Source: Centropus unirufus | Taxonomy: Eukaryota; Chordata; Aves; Cuculiformes; Centropidae | DNA: 64,000 nucleotides | Direction of reading: 5' to 3' | Assembly (NCBI GenBank): GCA_013397695.1 | Contig: VYZI01000135.1 | Location: 799,397 to 863,396 of the forward strand | Shown: positions 49,301 through 61,700 of the stretch, piece by piece | Layout: each line of letters opens with the position of its first letter | Position numbering within the stretch: the stretch's first letter is position 1 | Made by a program: the position numbers and the translations under genes | Notes under the pieces: generated by a model | Told to the model about the DNA's origin: nothing | The model's database searches: none | What the model saw: only the letters and a program-made list of their open reading frames with translations

Positions 49301-51581
49301 GATTGTCTTTCGCTTCAGTGTCAGTTGGGTTGAGTGCTTTGCTTTTTTGGAAGAGCAAAGTTTCTGCTTACCTTGTCCCGTATTCAGTGCCAGAGCTCTT
49401 TATTGCCCTATGTGGGATCACTAAAACATTACACTGTGTTCTAAGCCTTAGCTTTCCACGTATTGATTTTGCATCTGCTTTCTCGTTATTTATGACATGA
49501 ACACTATATACATAGGCATGGAAGAAGGAGCATATGCATAAATTCCAGCTAGTAAAAACAATGGAGTCTGGGACAGCCTTTCAGTCTGGAGTCAGAGGGA
49601 AGAAATACTAGCTACCGCCAGGATGAACCTTGCATGTTTATGAAGGGGTTAAACAATACCTTTGCTGAAGAGAAGTAAGTTGGTCCTATGATCAAGAGGT
49701 CCCTTTGTTCTTATTTCATGTGTTTGGGGAGACATATGTCAAATTACATAGCGAGTCTTTTGCACTACTGCTGGTATTCTGCTTCCACCACACTGCTTCT
49801 TTTTTTTCACACTGAACATGCTGTGAAAGTCCTCAAGCTCCTGAAGTATTTTAAAAGCTTTACAAAAACTAAATGGTAAAAAATACCCTGATATGATAGC
49901 GTTTAATACAGAGAGGTAAATGTCAGCTTCTCTCTTGTGTTTGCTGTTAGTTAGGTGATGCCACATCTCCAGTGTTAACAGGCAAATGCCTTGTATGTCC
50001 CAAAAGCAGGGAAAGGGCTTCACCTTGGTATTGCCTGGGCAAGGGTTTCACCAGCTTATCACCTCTTCAAACTCCTCAGGTCACCTCAGACATCCTGGTG
50101 AAATAACTGAATGTGCAGCTTTTGTGTCAAGATTTTCTATGCTAGGGCTTTCTAGAGCTAAGTATTGGAAATAGGTCGTGAAGGATTAGCCTTGATCTTT
50201 TTCTTTTGGAGATATAAATTTAAATTATGAAAATGAATTTCCCAGTCCTGTTTGGGTCACAATTTTCCAGAGAAAATATTCGTAGTATATGTCTTGACAT
50301 GATGTTTCCACTAAGATAAAGCAGAGGCCTTGCTGGCCCAGACCAGTTACTGTTGAAGAATTGTGAGAAGTAGTTTGGGATAACATTATCTCACATGACA
50401 CCTAGTTTCTATTTTAACTGTACATCTGTCTGTCTGTAGGCTGTAGGAAGAAAAAGAAAGAAAAAGAAAAGCCTCCACTGTCTGAGCAGGCTTTACTTCA
50501 ATAAATGTAAGAAATTATTAATTTTGACTATTTTCTTTAAATTAATCAAAACTTTCATTGATTCCAGTTAACCCAGTTCTTTGACAGAAACAGAGAATAT
50601 TTTAGTTATATTATTCATATAAGAAATGTCAGAAATTTTTGTAAGGTCTTAATCAGATGCTGACCAAAAAAAGACACAGAAGGAAAAATGAACTGAGTAG
50701 CTTATCTTTAAAGCACTACTTTTATTCTCCATATAGTACCACTACACAATCTTCCAAGTACAGGTTTGAGATTGATTTAAAGAGGTCGTGCGTTAATGGT
50801 GCTAAGAAGACAAACAGAAGACTTTAATAGAAATGCAGAGGAGCCCATTCAGCCAGTGAATTTTAAGACCTGTTTTGCTTTCTGTTACACCACATCAGCC
50901 CTAAAGTAAGTTGTGCTGAAGATGGAGTGCCTGTGTCCATTATGCAGCTTTCAGCATCAACCCACTGCCATGAAGAGTTGATAGATGTGAGGACAGCATG
51001 TCATGCCATATCATGGACAGCCCCTAAGACCACTGCAGGACACAGTATGCTACTACTTTCTGGGTCTGTTTCTGACTTTGATGAGAAAGGAAAGAAGCTG
51101 GAACCCAGAAGATTTCTCTTTCAACCTTAAAGGCTTTAGGCTACAAAATACAATATGGGGGAGAAATGGATTCTCTCTTCGATTGTCTTTAAGCAAAAGA
51201 AATTTGCTTAAAAAACAAAAAACATTTTTTTAAAAAAAAAGTGGGGTGAGAAATTCTTGATAATTGTTAGCCCTCTGTTTAGCTTTATCCATTCCCAGGT
51301 GTTATTTCCTTTGGGAATTCTAGCAGACAGACCACGGGTTGTCACAGCTGGCATCTGAACTGTGCTGTGCAATTAATAATGATTCACAAACACTGCACCC
51401 AATCCCACTGGCATTTGCCTCCGTTCGGACAGAGCAGAAATGTGCTTGCAATTAGAAAGGAAGGAAGAATGTAACAGAAACGCTGTTTCTCTTTAAACAA
51501 GCAAGTGTAATTTTTCATGTAGACTTGGGACTGTGCCCACAAGTAATTTGCTTTTGTCAAATGGAACATGAAAACCATACA
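49301..51581. other. Gene-free sequence
   Basis: No gene was recognised. An AG-rich A-run tract (AAAAAG-type units) lies at 50448-50470. Open frames are below 95 codons and occur on both strands over the same bases near 49690-50020. Confidence 0.68.
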
Positions 51582-51707
51582 CCCAGTCCTGCAAATGATT
51601 ACTCATGAGAACAGTCGTAGCTTGCATAAGCGCTGGCACTGAAGTCAACTGTTGTCTAGTGTGGGTAAGGATTACTCGTATGAGGAAGGGCTTTCAAGAT
51701 TTGCCCC
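51582..51707. repeat. Ancient palindromic MITE-like repeat
   Basis: CCAGTCCTGCAAATGATTAC followed by TCATGAGAACAGTCG, then CACTGAAGTCAACTG, then GTAAGGATTACTCGTATGAG and a CTTTCAAGATTTGCCCC end match an amniote palindromic repeat of the form 'TCCTGCAAATGCTTACTCATG…TTGACTTCAATGG…ATGAGTAAGG…TTTGCAGGATTGGGCCCC'. The degenerate ends (TCCTGCAAATGATTACTC against the complement of the 3' end) support a foldback structure. Confidence 0.6.
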
Positions 51708-51784
51708 ATGAGAGGTATGTGAATGCTCCTTCATGGGACATAAGCTTCAGGGAACTCAAAATAGGTTAATTCTATGCCTGATTC

Positions 51785-51831
51785 ATTCCAATGGTCCATT
51801 CCATGGACCATTTAACGAGAGCCATTGGAAT
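51785..51831. repeat. Nested, mutually exclusive perfect inverted repeats
   Basis: Inner hairpin: AATGGTCCAT (51790-51799) with ATGGACCATT (51803-51812), a 10-base perfect stem around a 3-base TCC loop. Outer pair: ATTCCAATGG (51785-51794) with CCATTGGAAT (51822-51831), also perfect over 10 bases. The two share bases 51790-51794, so a single strand can form one or the other but not both in full. It lies 78 bases after the palindromic repeat ending at 51707. Confidence 0.8.
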
Positions 51832-52344
51832 TGTGCAGTCAGTAATGAACTGCAAAGAAGTGAAAGTAATCACTGCTGCAATTATTCAAATTTACACTTG
51901 GATTCTGTTACCTTTGTGGCAGATATGAGTCTTGAATTAAATGGTACAGAAGTACAAGGACTTCCCACAAACAACTCAGCAGCCCCTTGAAATCCACAAC
52001 CCTTTTACTTGCTTATTACCAGAGTTGCTGCTGCACAAAAGTGCTGTTATACTAGTCTGTTTTCTCACCATTTTAACAAGGTTTTTGCATAATAGAGACA
52101 CAAGAAAAGACTGCTATATAGTGAATCTCAGGTGCTAGACCATGTAGAGACTTTTTTGTCCTTAAAAACAGTGGCCTGATCATTCCTTCTGACCTGAAAA
52201 CATCTTCACATTTCCCTTAGGGAAGTGTGATGCATTGCTGTATATTCTGCTGTGCCTGAACCATGTAAGGTGTAGACACATTCTCTTTAGGTAGTCACGT
52301 ATTTCCTGTATTATTACCATCACAAAAACTTAGAGCAGCTTCAT

Positions 52345-52470
52345 TCTGTAAAGTGCTGAGCTTTCTGGCCCTGGTCCAGCAAAGCACTTGAGTACGGGCT
52401 TAACTTTGAACACATGCATCTCATTGAAGTTGATGAGACTACTCATTAGATGCTTTCAGATCAGCTGAGT
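52345..52470. repeat. Ancient palindromic MITE-like repeat
   Basis: GGTCCAGCAAAGCACTTGAG followed by TACGGGCTTAACTTTGAACA, CATGCATCTCATTGAAGTTG and ATGAGACTACTCATTAGATG, then CTTTCAGATC, matches an amniote repeat of the form 'GGTCCAGCAAAGCACTTAAGCACATGCTTAACTTTAAGCA…CCCATTGAAGTCAATGGGACTACTCACATGCTT…'. A residual central palindrome is visible: TCTCAT at 52419-52424 and ATGAGA at 52433-52438. Confidence 0.65.
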
Positions 52471-52994
52471 CTGATGGGCTTCACCCTAGGATACTTAAAA
52501 ATCTGGAGAAAAAAAAACACAAACTCTGCTTTGTAGTTTTAGAAATGGACGTATTGTCAAAATGACAGCAAATTTGTGTAGCTGGTGCCTGCTGTTAAAC
52601 GTAGACCATAATCTCAACTTCGGTTCTTACAAAGCACCAGAACAAGTAGTCAGATGAACTGTTTCAATAGACTGCAGAGAAAACAGAAACACAAGAAAGA
52701 CTTCATATGGATTTGTCAGGAACAGCTGATTCTCACTAGTTTGCAGGAAATGCTCTGGGGCTGGCACTGGCTTATAAACAGAATGTGAGTCAACAGTGTT
52801 CAACTACTGCAGAAACACCAAACGTGTCTCACTGAACTTTACAAGTAAGAGTATACGTATGGAGACATCGCTCAAGTGATCTTTCTGTTCCCTTTGCCAC
52901 TGGAAAAGACTCTGCTGGAGCAAAGTGGATGTTTTTGGGCATCTTGGTGTAGGAGCTTAATCTAAATGAAGAAAACATTATAAAAACTTTGAAA

Positions 52995-53325
52995 AACATG
53001 TCTTGGGAAGAAAGGCTGAAAAATTTGGGTCACTTTTGCTATGGGAAGTTTGAAGGGAATTCTGGTACTCAAGTATGGGACAGAGAGAGCTGGAATAAGG
53101 GAAGTAAATAGCAACATGAGAGATTCAGACTGGATGTTCATTTTCCAGTGCTAATACTAGAGGAGGGATCTGAGGAGACAGTGGTGCTCTGTAATCACTA
53201 GGTTTTGGGGGCAGGTTAGACAAACACCTGCCAGGGATACTCTAGGTAGAGATGCTCCTGTCTTGGGACTGAATGAGCAACTGGGCGAGCTCTGAAGTCC
53301 TTTCCAAGCACAGCTTACTTTAGAT
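52995..53325 (+). mobile_element. Old CR1-type LINE 3' fragment
   Basis: The match to older amniote/avian CR1 3' sequence runs in order. CTTGGGAAGAAAGGCTGAAA near 53002 corresponds to the 'GAAAGGCTGAAAGAACTGGG' part of late ORF2. CAGACTGGATGTTCATTTTC near 53128 corresponds to 'TTTAGATTGGATATTAGG'. GGCAGGTTAGACAAACACCT near 53211, CCAGGGATACTCTAGGTAGA, and GTCCTTTCCAAGCACAG near 53298 correspond to the 3' UTR ending 'GGTCCCTTCCAACC'. No tail repeat remains. Coding capacity is lost. It is clearly older than the copy at 5385-6080. Confidence 0.68.
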
Positions 53326-56300
53326 CTGTGTGCGCACTGTGTCTGTTGTCTTGTTCTCTGGCTGATCAAATTAACAAGCAAAACAACTTAAAAAAATGTT
53401 GAAGATAATCTACAACTCAGAAGACTCATGTTGTTGGCATTTCTAGCCCCACACGCGTATTGTTCTTACTATTGTCTTTAAACCAATATGCATGAAATAC
53501 ATGTATTCTCAAAGTAAATATTACTGCAAGGTAATTAATCTTCAATTTTCAACCATAGTGATTGAAAGGTATTAATTATTTGAGAAAACAAAACCTGTTT
53601 CGTGCAATAGTGTGCCTCTGGGCAAGTAGTAGAGTCCAGTTCAGGAATACACATGTGATGCTACCTGTGACCTTGTTTGCCTGCTGGGTAACTCCTATGA
53701 CTGTGACCACCGCTCTCAATCCTCTTGGAGGATGGAACTAAAATAATACACCATAACGTCACATTACTCCAAGGTCAAAAAAACTATGACTTTTTTTCAG
53801 ATGTTTAGACTACAGATCCTTTGGAGAGGCACTCAAGTCTCTCCTGTTAGGTGATTTTGCTGGGATCTACTGGATTTCTGTAGAGAAGACATGCTTTTAC
53901 CGCAGAATATGTGAAAATCTAAGCAAAATTTAATGTGAACCACACTGTAGAGGGTTATGAATCTGAAACCATGTTTTTTCATAGGCTCATGCAGTATTGC
54001 TCCCAGTGCAGTAAATATAATAGCTGCATGGGTACAACTGCTTTCCCTCAGGTATGCAGAAATGTGGACAAAAGGATATGAGTTAATTTAAAAATTTTGC
54101 TCATTTACAGATCCCTAGCGTTAAACCACACAGAGCTGATAACCTGTTGTTTCATTGATCTTTCCTATCCTTCCTAGGATGGTCCCAGCTTTTGGCAAAA
54201 CCATGTCTCCTTACATAACCCGGCTGTAAAAGCTGCCTCTCCACTCCCCTGGGCTACTTTTCTTGGGATTATTAGAGATTTCCCATCACTTTATTATCAA
54301 TAGGGCTTGAAAACCAGAAAAAACCTTTGGCATGAGTCTGTACTGGGCTCCTGCCATCAGCTGAGCTGTAACTGTTTGGCATAATCTTCTTTACACAGCT
54401 GGGTCCCAGGCTAGCTTTGGCCAAGGCGAAAAAAAAAAAAAAAAAGCTGGAAAATCTTTTCAATTTTTGAAAGAAAAAATGATAAAGATTGCAGACCCTC
54501 GGCATTATAGAACTTAGGCTGAGTTGTTTGGTGAGTTGGGACTGTTCTTTCTAGAGAAGCATGTATCTCCCTGCCTCTGTGCACAGGCATCAGCCCCAGG
54601 TGGACTTTCCTTTGGACCCTGCCTGAACTACTGCTTCCTTGGGAGGGGAGTTGATCTTGGTTCTCTGTTCTTCTGCTTTTCCCTCCTAGCAGAGAGGAAT
54701 TCTGCTCTCAGACTACAGCCAGTCTCAGGTGACTGTATTAACAAAAATGGGTGGGCAAATTTTAAAAGGATAAGAGAAAACAAAACCTTGTAATACCTGT
54801 GAGCTTGTGGGCCTTATGTTGAAAGGAGATTTGAGGGGACTCTGGACCAGGATCTATGCAAATGGCATAGGAGGTTCTCTGTTGGCATAGGTACAATCAG
54901 TGGTTGTTCTGTTATGCTGGAGAATGTTTTAAAGTTATTGATGTCGGTAAAGTGATAAAGAGATTATCTTTTCTTCTCTCATTGCCTTTATTCTGCATGA
55001 AAGACCAGATTCTTCAGAGATTAATAATTTTCAAGTGATTTAGTTAGTGTTGTATTCCCAGTCAGATAATTGTGTTGTCTTATTTAGGGTTTTATTTTGG
55101 ATGTTGCTTTGTGGATTTTATTATTTTTATCCATAGCTCCCTTGTATTGTACATTTGAAGTGCCTATTTACAATGAATACAGATCAAGTCTCTTATTGCT
55201 GCCACAAATTCTTATTTACTTACTAAGCTTTGTGATGAGAGTGCCCTGAAGTACCTTGTCTACAAAAACAAATTGTTTGGAGAGGTTCTGAAAGACTACT
55301 TTATTCCCTTTTTGTTGTTATAAGACAGGACGTAAAATGCCTTGTGACTTTACCCTGACAGACATAGGAAATGCAATATCTTTCATACACAAATTTAATG
55401 AAAAAAGATTGTCCTTTTCCCTGTAAGAAGCTGGACTCTCGCCTGCTTATTTGGACCAACATGTTCTTTATTTAAGAGATTTACTGTGGAGGCTGCACTC
55501 CGGTATACGCAGTAGATTGCAACAGATGTGAATCTTCAGAGTATATCTCAGGCAGTCTTTCATTGTTAATATTAAAAGAAGCCTGTAAGTTAAAATAAGG
55601 AAAACAGGCAGAAATAACAGCTATTGTGCAGCAGACAATGTATGTTGACAAGCATTATGTCTCCATTTATTGCTTACCTACTAAAGCTTCCTCGTAACAT
55701 CTCAATAAACTTTAACCACCAAATTTTGTATATGTCATTGTGCTTCTAAGACTGGGAGTATTAATATCAATGGGATTTGTTGTATGCAGGTAAGATGATC
55801 TAGAGGGCCAGAGCCAGCTGGGCTGCTGGCATCTGTTATACAGACTGGTCTTTATATTGTTGCCCTCTTAACTCAGGGCCCAGAACTGTTTGATTTTGGT
55901 TTTCTGATGTAATATAACCTTGCAGAAGTGGCACTAAAGAACTAGTTATGAAGATACATGATGTGAAATTTTCTATCATCATGACTATGAAGAAGCAAAC
56001 ACATTGCAGCTGACTTCCAGAATGATTCTAAATATGAAATTCAGTCCACTCTCTTTAGCTGGAAAAGAGTTATTGACAATGTGTATATATATTTTAATTC
56101 TTCACATTATGTATCACAATAAATTATTCTAATTGTTTTCTCTGAAAATATTTCTAGGAACACAAGGCTTTCTGAGAAATAGATTTGATGTTCTTGTGAT
56201 CTTACAGTTTCCACTTTGTATAAAGATTTGGGAGCTTTACTAGTTATGACATGAGCTCGTGAAAATGAAATTATAAACCACATCTTCTAATCATTTCATC

Positions 56301-57470
56301 CCAATTAATTTCAGGTTATGTTCTGAGCCTTATTCAAAAGCTGAAATTCAGTCTGTCAGTTCCAAGATAAACCAATCAACAAAGAAACAAAATACTTGAC
56401 TCGTGAAAGTGACAAATTAAATCTAGATCTCAAATTTCAAGTACTGGTTGTTCTCAGAGTTTCTATCAGTTTATAAGGAAGAATAATTCATAAAGATATA
56501 CATAAATAATGCAAATAATGAATCCATTTGAGATTTTCTTGATTGACATACAGAAATTTAATGATCACAAGTGGTAGTGATGCAAAAAATGTATTGTGCT
56601 TGCTCCTCTATACAATATGGTTGCCCAACAAGTCGTTCCTTGCCCTCCCCCAACACCACTGTTTTCCAGGATGGTGTATTCTGCATTGGTCTAACACTAT
56701 TGCTGGAGCTGTGCCCTTGACAGCAAGGCTGACCCTGACCAGTAGGTGAAAACCTGGTCATCAACGATCCAACACCCAATATTTATAATCATAGCAAAGA
56801 TATTACCTTCAATACATATAAAATTAACTAGGGAAATGTAATCGTCTTAAAAACTGATTAAGCAAGCTAGTAATTCTGTACCTGTAATATTAGGACCTCT
56901 GTGCAAGGCTCCTGAGAGTTAATGCTTCCAACCATTCTTAAAGCTTCAGTTGAACTAACCGTCTGTGCACCTCATTCCTAAATTAATTAAGTCTCAAAAT
57001 TACAGCAAACATCTGATTTTACATTAACCACATCCAATTACTGTCTAAGTCAACATCAAATCAAATTCAGCTAGCTCACTCTCAAGCCTTTAACGATTTG
57101 CCCCAGATCCAATTTTCAGCTAAAATAAAAAAGGAGCCTAGGACATGGATCTTCTTGGTGCTGACAATTTTGACGGAAGAAGCTGATAACAAGTCAAATT
57201 GCTAAATGAATATCAAAGAAGTAGCTAGAGACCTGAGGTGTCCAAGGATTGAAGGACTGCAGACGTCAGCAGCATATTTTACCACTGGGGAGGAGCTGCT
57301 GCAAGCCAAATGATGGCAGAGACGTGACAAAGGGTCTTTGCTGATGAAGGTACATGGGCAGACAAACAGTGGGGTTAGGTAGCGGATTTGGTTCCAGAGA
57401 ATTAGGGCAAATTAGTCATGACCCACATATTTGGGAATATATTCAGCTAACATTCACACCAACAGAAATA
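53326..57470. other. Gene-free sequence
   Basis: No gene was recognised. An A17 tract lies at 54429-54445. The stretch 55440-55720 is complex and motif-rich (TTCATTGTTAATATTAAAAG near 55559) and could be another conserved element, but less clearly than the blocks called. An 89-codon plus-strand frame at 54524-54793 has no recognisable domain. Confidence 0.66.
54429..54445 (+). repeat. Poly(A) tract, 17 bases
   Basis: Seventeen A residues between CCAAGGCG and GCTGG. No polyadenylation signal or retroposon body lies upstream. Confidence 0.9.
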
Positions 57471-57477
57471 AAGGATG

Positions 57478-57770
57478 TCAAAGAGCATTGCTACCGTGCC
57501 AGGCTGCCGCGTGAGCGCCCGCCTCTCCTCCTGCAGCACTACGTCTCGTGGGCACCTTAGGGCAGCAGCTGCATTTCCTGCCGTGCTGGCGCAGGTGGAG
57601 GTGCCCTGAGGTCTGCTCATGCCAGCATGGGTAAGCCCTTTGGCTTCGTGCTCTCCCCCACCTCAGGAGGATGAAAACCCCCGCTGAGCAACGGGCTGTC
57701 AGTGAAAATTGTCTCTTTTTTTCCCCCCTGAATGACAAATACACTTGTCTTCTCAGGCGCCACGTGATGA
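57478..57770. promoter_or_regulatory. Small CpG-rich patch
   Basis: This is the CpG-densest short stretch seen in the window, in otherwise CpG-poor AT-rich DNA. About seven CpGs fall within roughly 65 bases at 57493-57560 (including GCCGCGTGAGCGCCCG), with more at 57580-57590, 57640-57690 and 57757-57766. It is too short for a classical CpG island. Overlapping frames of 68, 88 and 66 codons on both strands show no recognisable protein. It could be an unmethylated regulatory element, an orphan promoter, or a remnant of a GC-rich insertion. Confidence 0.35.
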
Positions 57771-58194
57771 GACAGTAGTAAGTAACTGTGCTTCAGACCA
57801 GACGAAGGCACAACCATTCATGATTTTCCGGGTTTTGTCACATTAATTTGGGGGGGAGGGGAAGTTAGGCAGAGAAAAGGCTTTGAATCCAGACAGACAT
57901 GTGTGCTTTAAATTCTGTTTTGTGAATTGAAGCAAGGCAGATGCTTCCAACAAGCACACATTTTGCTACTGTTTGCAAAGCAGACACTCACTGGCACATG
58001 GTTGTAGGACATGAATTATACTTCTGTGCTTCTGATTTGTAACCACACCTGTATACCCTTAGAAATGCTAATAGAAAAAATATGAATTTAGGCACAAAGG
58101 AGAATCTAATAAGTGGAACATTTGAATGGGCAAGGAAACGTCTATTCCCCCTCATCCCCCCCAGTGATTAGGACTGGAGGAACATGCTTATAGT

Positions 58195-58770
58195 AATTAG
58201 GTAAGATTGATTTAGAGGCCGAACACCACCCACAATTTGTGTAGTCTGGGGTCAGGCAGGCAGCTGCAGAAACCGCTCGGCTAATTATGAGAATTCACTG
58301 TTCGTTAATAGAATCTCTCTCCACAAACAGCAGCTGTGTGTTTGCTCACGCAGATTATTAATTCTGGCCTTGCCTCAGCTGCAAGTTTCTGCTGCGTCGA
58401 AAGGAATCCTCTGATAGAAGTGTCAGTTATCACCCAAGCGATGCCAGGGGAGAAAGGAAAAGCAGGAAGAAAGGAGAATATCTTCTAATAGCAGGTGGAT
58501 AAAGACTTTTTGCAGATTCCATCTTTTTCTTCCTCTTACTCCCAAACAATTAAATGCCAATTTTGGAACTCATTAATCTGTAGGCAACCTGGCGAGATCT
58601 AATTTATACCTGTCAGGAGCAATGGGCAGCAGCTAATAGGAAAATAATTGCAATATAAGTCTGCTTTCTCACTTGATAGTATGCTTGCTTTTAATGACAA
58701 ACCTTTGGTATGGCAGCATCAGAACATTATAAAAGGTATTGTCTACATCAGATCTAAAGCTTGGTGCATC
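58195..58770. promoter_or_regulatory. Candidate enhancer: E-box and TAAT cluster
   Basis: Three identical CAGCTG E-boxes lie at 58261-58266, 58331-58336 and 58376-58381. They are interleaved with homeodomain-type sites: TAATTATGA near 58282, GTTAATAG near 58303, ATTATTAATT at 58354-58363, and further TTAAT, AATTA and CTAATAGG sites to 58650. A TTATCACC (GATA-type) motif lies near 58428. The stretch is complex with few homopolymers and follows the CpG-rich patch. CAGCTG is a core recognised by bHLH factors and TAATTA by homeodomain proteins; function here is inferred. Confidence 0.4.
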
Positions 58771-61700
58771 ATCAGCATAGTGACACATTTTTTTAAAAAG
58801 TGCACCTTTTTATTTTTCTCAAAAAATAAATAAAAGAAACTTTACAAATGTGGCGCATGATTATTTGTGGATAAAAACTTCAGCTTTCCCTCAAATGAGA
58901 GAAAAAGGTCAACTTTATATGTGAGATGATTTTTCAGTACATAGATATCTATAAAATATGCATATAATTGATATGCTGTATAATCAAGATTTGAGTAAAT
59001 CTTGGCTCAGTCAAAGTAAATACTGAGACTTATACTCTTGTTAATAAGGACAGGAATGCATCCTATTTTCTTAAATTTGATAACTGTAAAGAATATTAGG
59101 GTTTCTTTGGAGAACTGAATTTCCTTTTTGTGTTGAATCAGTATCATAGAACAAACTATCTGGTAGGCAGGTAGGGCCCCATCCTGCAAAATTCAGAAAC
59201 CTCAGGAATGTTGACATATCTGTGAACAGAAGGTTCCTGTTGTGAAAGATAAAACATCCATATTGTGCATTTGCATGGAGATGTGTGGGAGGCATGCAAA
59301 ATATACCCATCTGCACAAGTAAAGGGGAGAAAGTGCCCCATATTTACATTACATTGCCTTGTGAAATAGGTATGTGTCCCATTTAACTAGGCCAGGATAT
59401 AAAGACTTTCTTTACAGTGTGCCAGGGCTCAGTTTAATGGTGAGTGAGCATCAGTATGGGGAAGCACAACTGATGCAACAACTTAGTAAGAGCCGTATTC
59501 TGGTAATAAATATAGCATAATGTTGACCTTTGAAAAATTAAACTGTTGGGCTAGCGGTAGGCAATCCAGACTCAGTTATTCCCCAGTGTACCTCTGTTTA
59601 TTTCAACACTGAAGCAAAGTTGTCTGAATACAAACTTGATCCAGTGTGTTTTCCTGCTTTAGATGTTGGTGCTCAGAAAGAGGACAGCATGGGTCAGTGG
59701 ACTGTGATAATGTGATATTAAGCCCTTTAACAAATGCTTTTTAACAAGTTACTTCTACCTACAAAAAGTGAAATGAAAAAAATCCTATGTTAAACAGTTT
59801 GGTTTTTTTCACTAAAATAAATATTTCAATATTTGATTTATGGTGTTTTGAGAATCCTGCAAAGTTTTCATGAAAGCAAATGCAAATGTTCATGTTCACA
59901 AATCTTTTTTTTTTTTTGTGAGGGATGACATCATTTTGTGGACCACGTTTTCTTCTTGATTTCTTATTCTGTAATTTTTCACATATAAACACTGCCTGAA
60001 TTGGTAGTTGAATTATCCCAACTTTCACTCAAATCTCTAATGTGACTATTTCAGTCTACGCTTTGTAGCCCCATCCAGGTCACTGCACAAGGAAATGCCG
60101 AATCTTTCCAAACATCTTGAGTATCCGTATGGTCCTCATTAATGAAGATCTATTAACAAAAAAGGTTACAATAACTTATTTCAGTAGAAATAACCTTCTC
60201 CTGTTATTTAGCTTGTACCAACTTGCATGTTTAAGCTATTCTCTCATCATCTAAAGTAAAAGGTGCTGTTACCTTATCAATAGCGATAGACATCAACCCT
60301 ATGAAAGACAAACTGTAATTAATTTTCTGTAATGGTTATGCACATCAATGTGATCAATGTTTGTACGTACTAAGGGATCAGTAATGAACACACTGAACTT
60401 GTGAAAGTAATTTGTGTGAGTAAAGAATAGCTGCAATAGATTTGGATGCTTTTTCTGTTACTGAATCTTTATTGTTCGTGTTGTGCTATGAAAGCTTCCT
60501 TAGGAGATTCGCAGGTGTTTAATATGTCAAAGTTAGGTTTGTCTGGGAATTTAAAGTGTATCCTCTGGGATAAATCACGGGTTTGAGGTAATGAACTCAT
60601 ATAGTTACATTAAGACACAAAAAAATAATGTGGGACTTGAGTAAGTACAAGCCAAGTGAAAAAGCAGCAGATTTGGTGATTATTCCTTGTGTTGAGATGA
60701 ATTACAAACTTAAACCATAATGATTTGCAAGTTGATTTGGTTTTAAAGGGGATCTGTGTGGGGACTACTTTTATTTATTTTAAAGACTGGAAACATTGTC
60801 ACCATCAAAAGTAGTTTTGTCACTGCTTCTTTACTGTGAACTTACAGATGTGTAGTAAAAAATTCTTGTACTGCCAACTAGTTGTTTCAGAATACCCACT
60901 AAAACACCAAGATTGGAAAACCAAATAAAGACTTCCCAAGTCTCATGCTGTAACAAAATGATGAAGACTTGTACCTTGTAGGCTGCCATTCCTGTGAGTC
61001 TTTTATTGTAGGTTCAAAATCCAGCTGCTCATCCAGGTTCAGGTACATTGTCAACACCTTAAACCTTGACCTTCCTTTTTCCAATTTTTTTTTGTGTTTT
61101 TAAAATTCTATCCCTTGAATTTCAAACATTCTCTATTTAGCAATCAGGTTTGACAAGAAGATCATGTTAATTCTAGTTAACGAATATATTACAAAAAACA
61201 TCCCAGAAGACCTCAAAAGGTTTACTAAGAAAGAATCTATTTATTAAAAAGTCACAAAATCATTCAGTGTATTTTGGTTTGAGTTCTTAAAAATATGTTT
61301 CAGCTACAAATGGCTACTTCATAGAGACAGTTGAGTTTGTCGATAATACACTGCTTAGTGTGCAAGTTTCATTTGATGGCAAGGGAATCTAAAATCACGT
61401 GTTTGTCTCTCATTCTGCTCTCTTCTGCAAGCACAGATATTGTTTATTTATGTCAGGAGACATTTGCAGACAGACCACAGGACTTTCCTGATGTTCCAGT
61501 TCCTGGATTGGTCCCTAATGTAACTTTAGTCCAGGCCAGTGTGGGCTTGACCACATGGACTACGAGAGCAATGTATACTTTGTGGACAAAATCTCTTTTC
61601 TAACATCTAGATCTCTCTCTTTCAGGGCATAAACTTGTGGTGGTTTGTACTGTAGCCTATGTTTCTTCCCTAACCATTCCCTCTCCTTTCTCCTCACATA

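Noticed and set aside
54272..54505. Possible retroposon at the A17 tract
   Set aside because: No SINE or mRNA-like body upstream; the frame reads through as a phenylalanine run on the minus strand.
59340..59400. CTTGTGAAATAGGTATGTGTCCCATTT resemblance to part of an old SINE
   Set aside because: Short and highly degenerate, with no adjoining matching segments.
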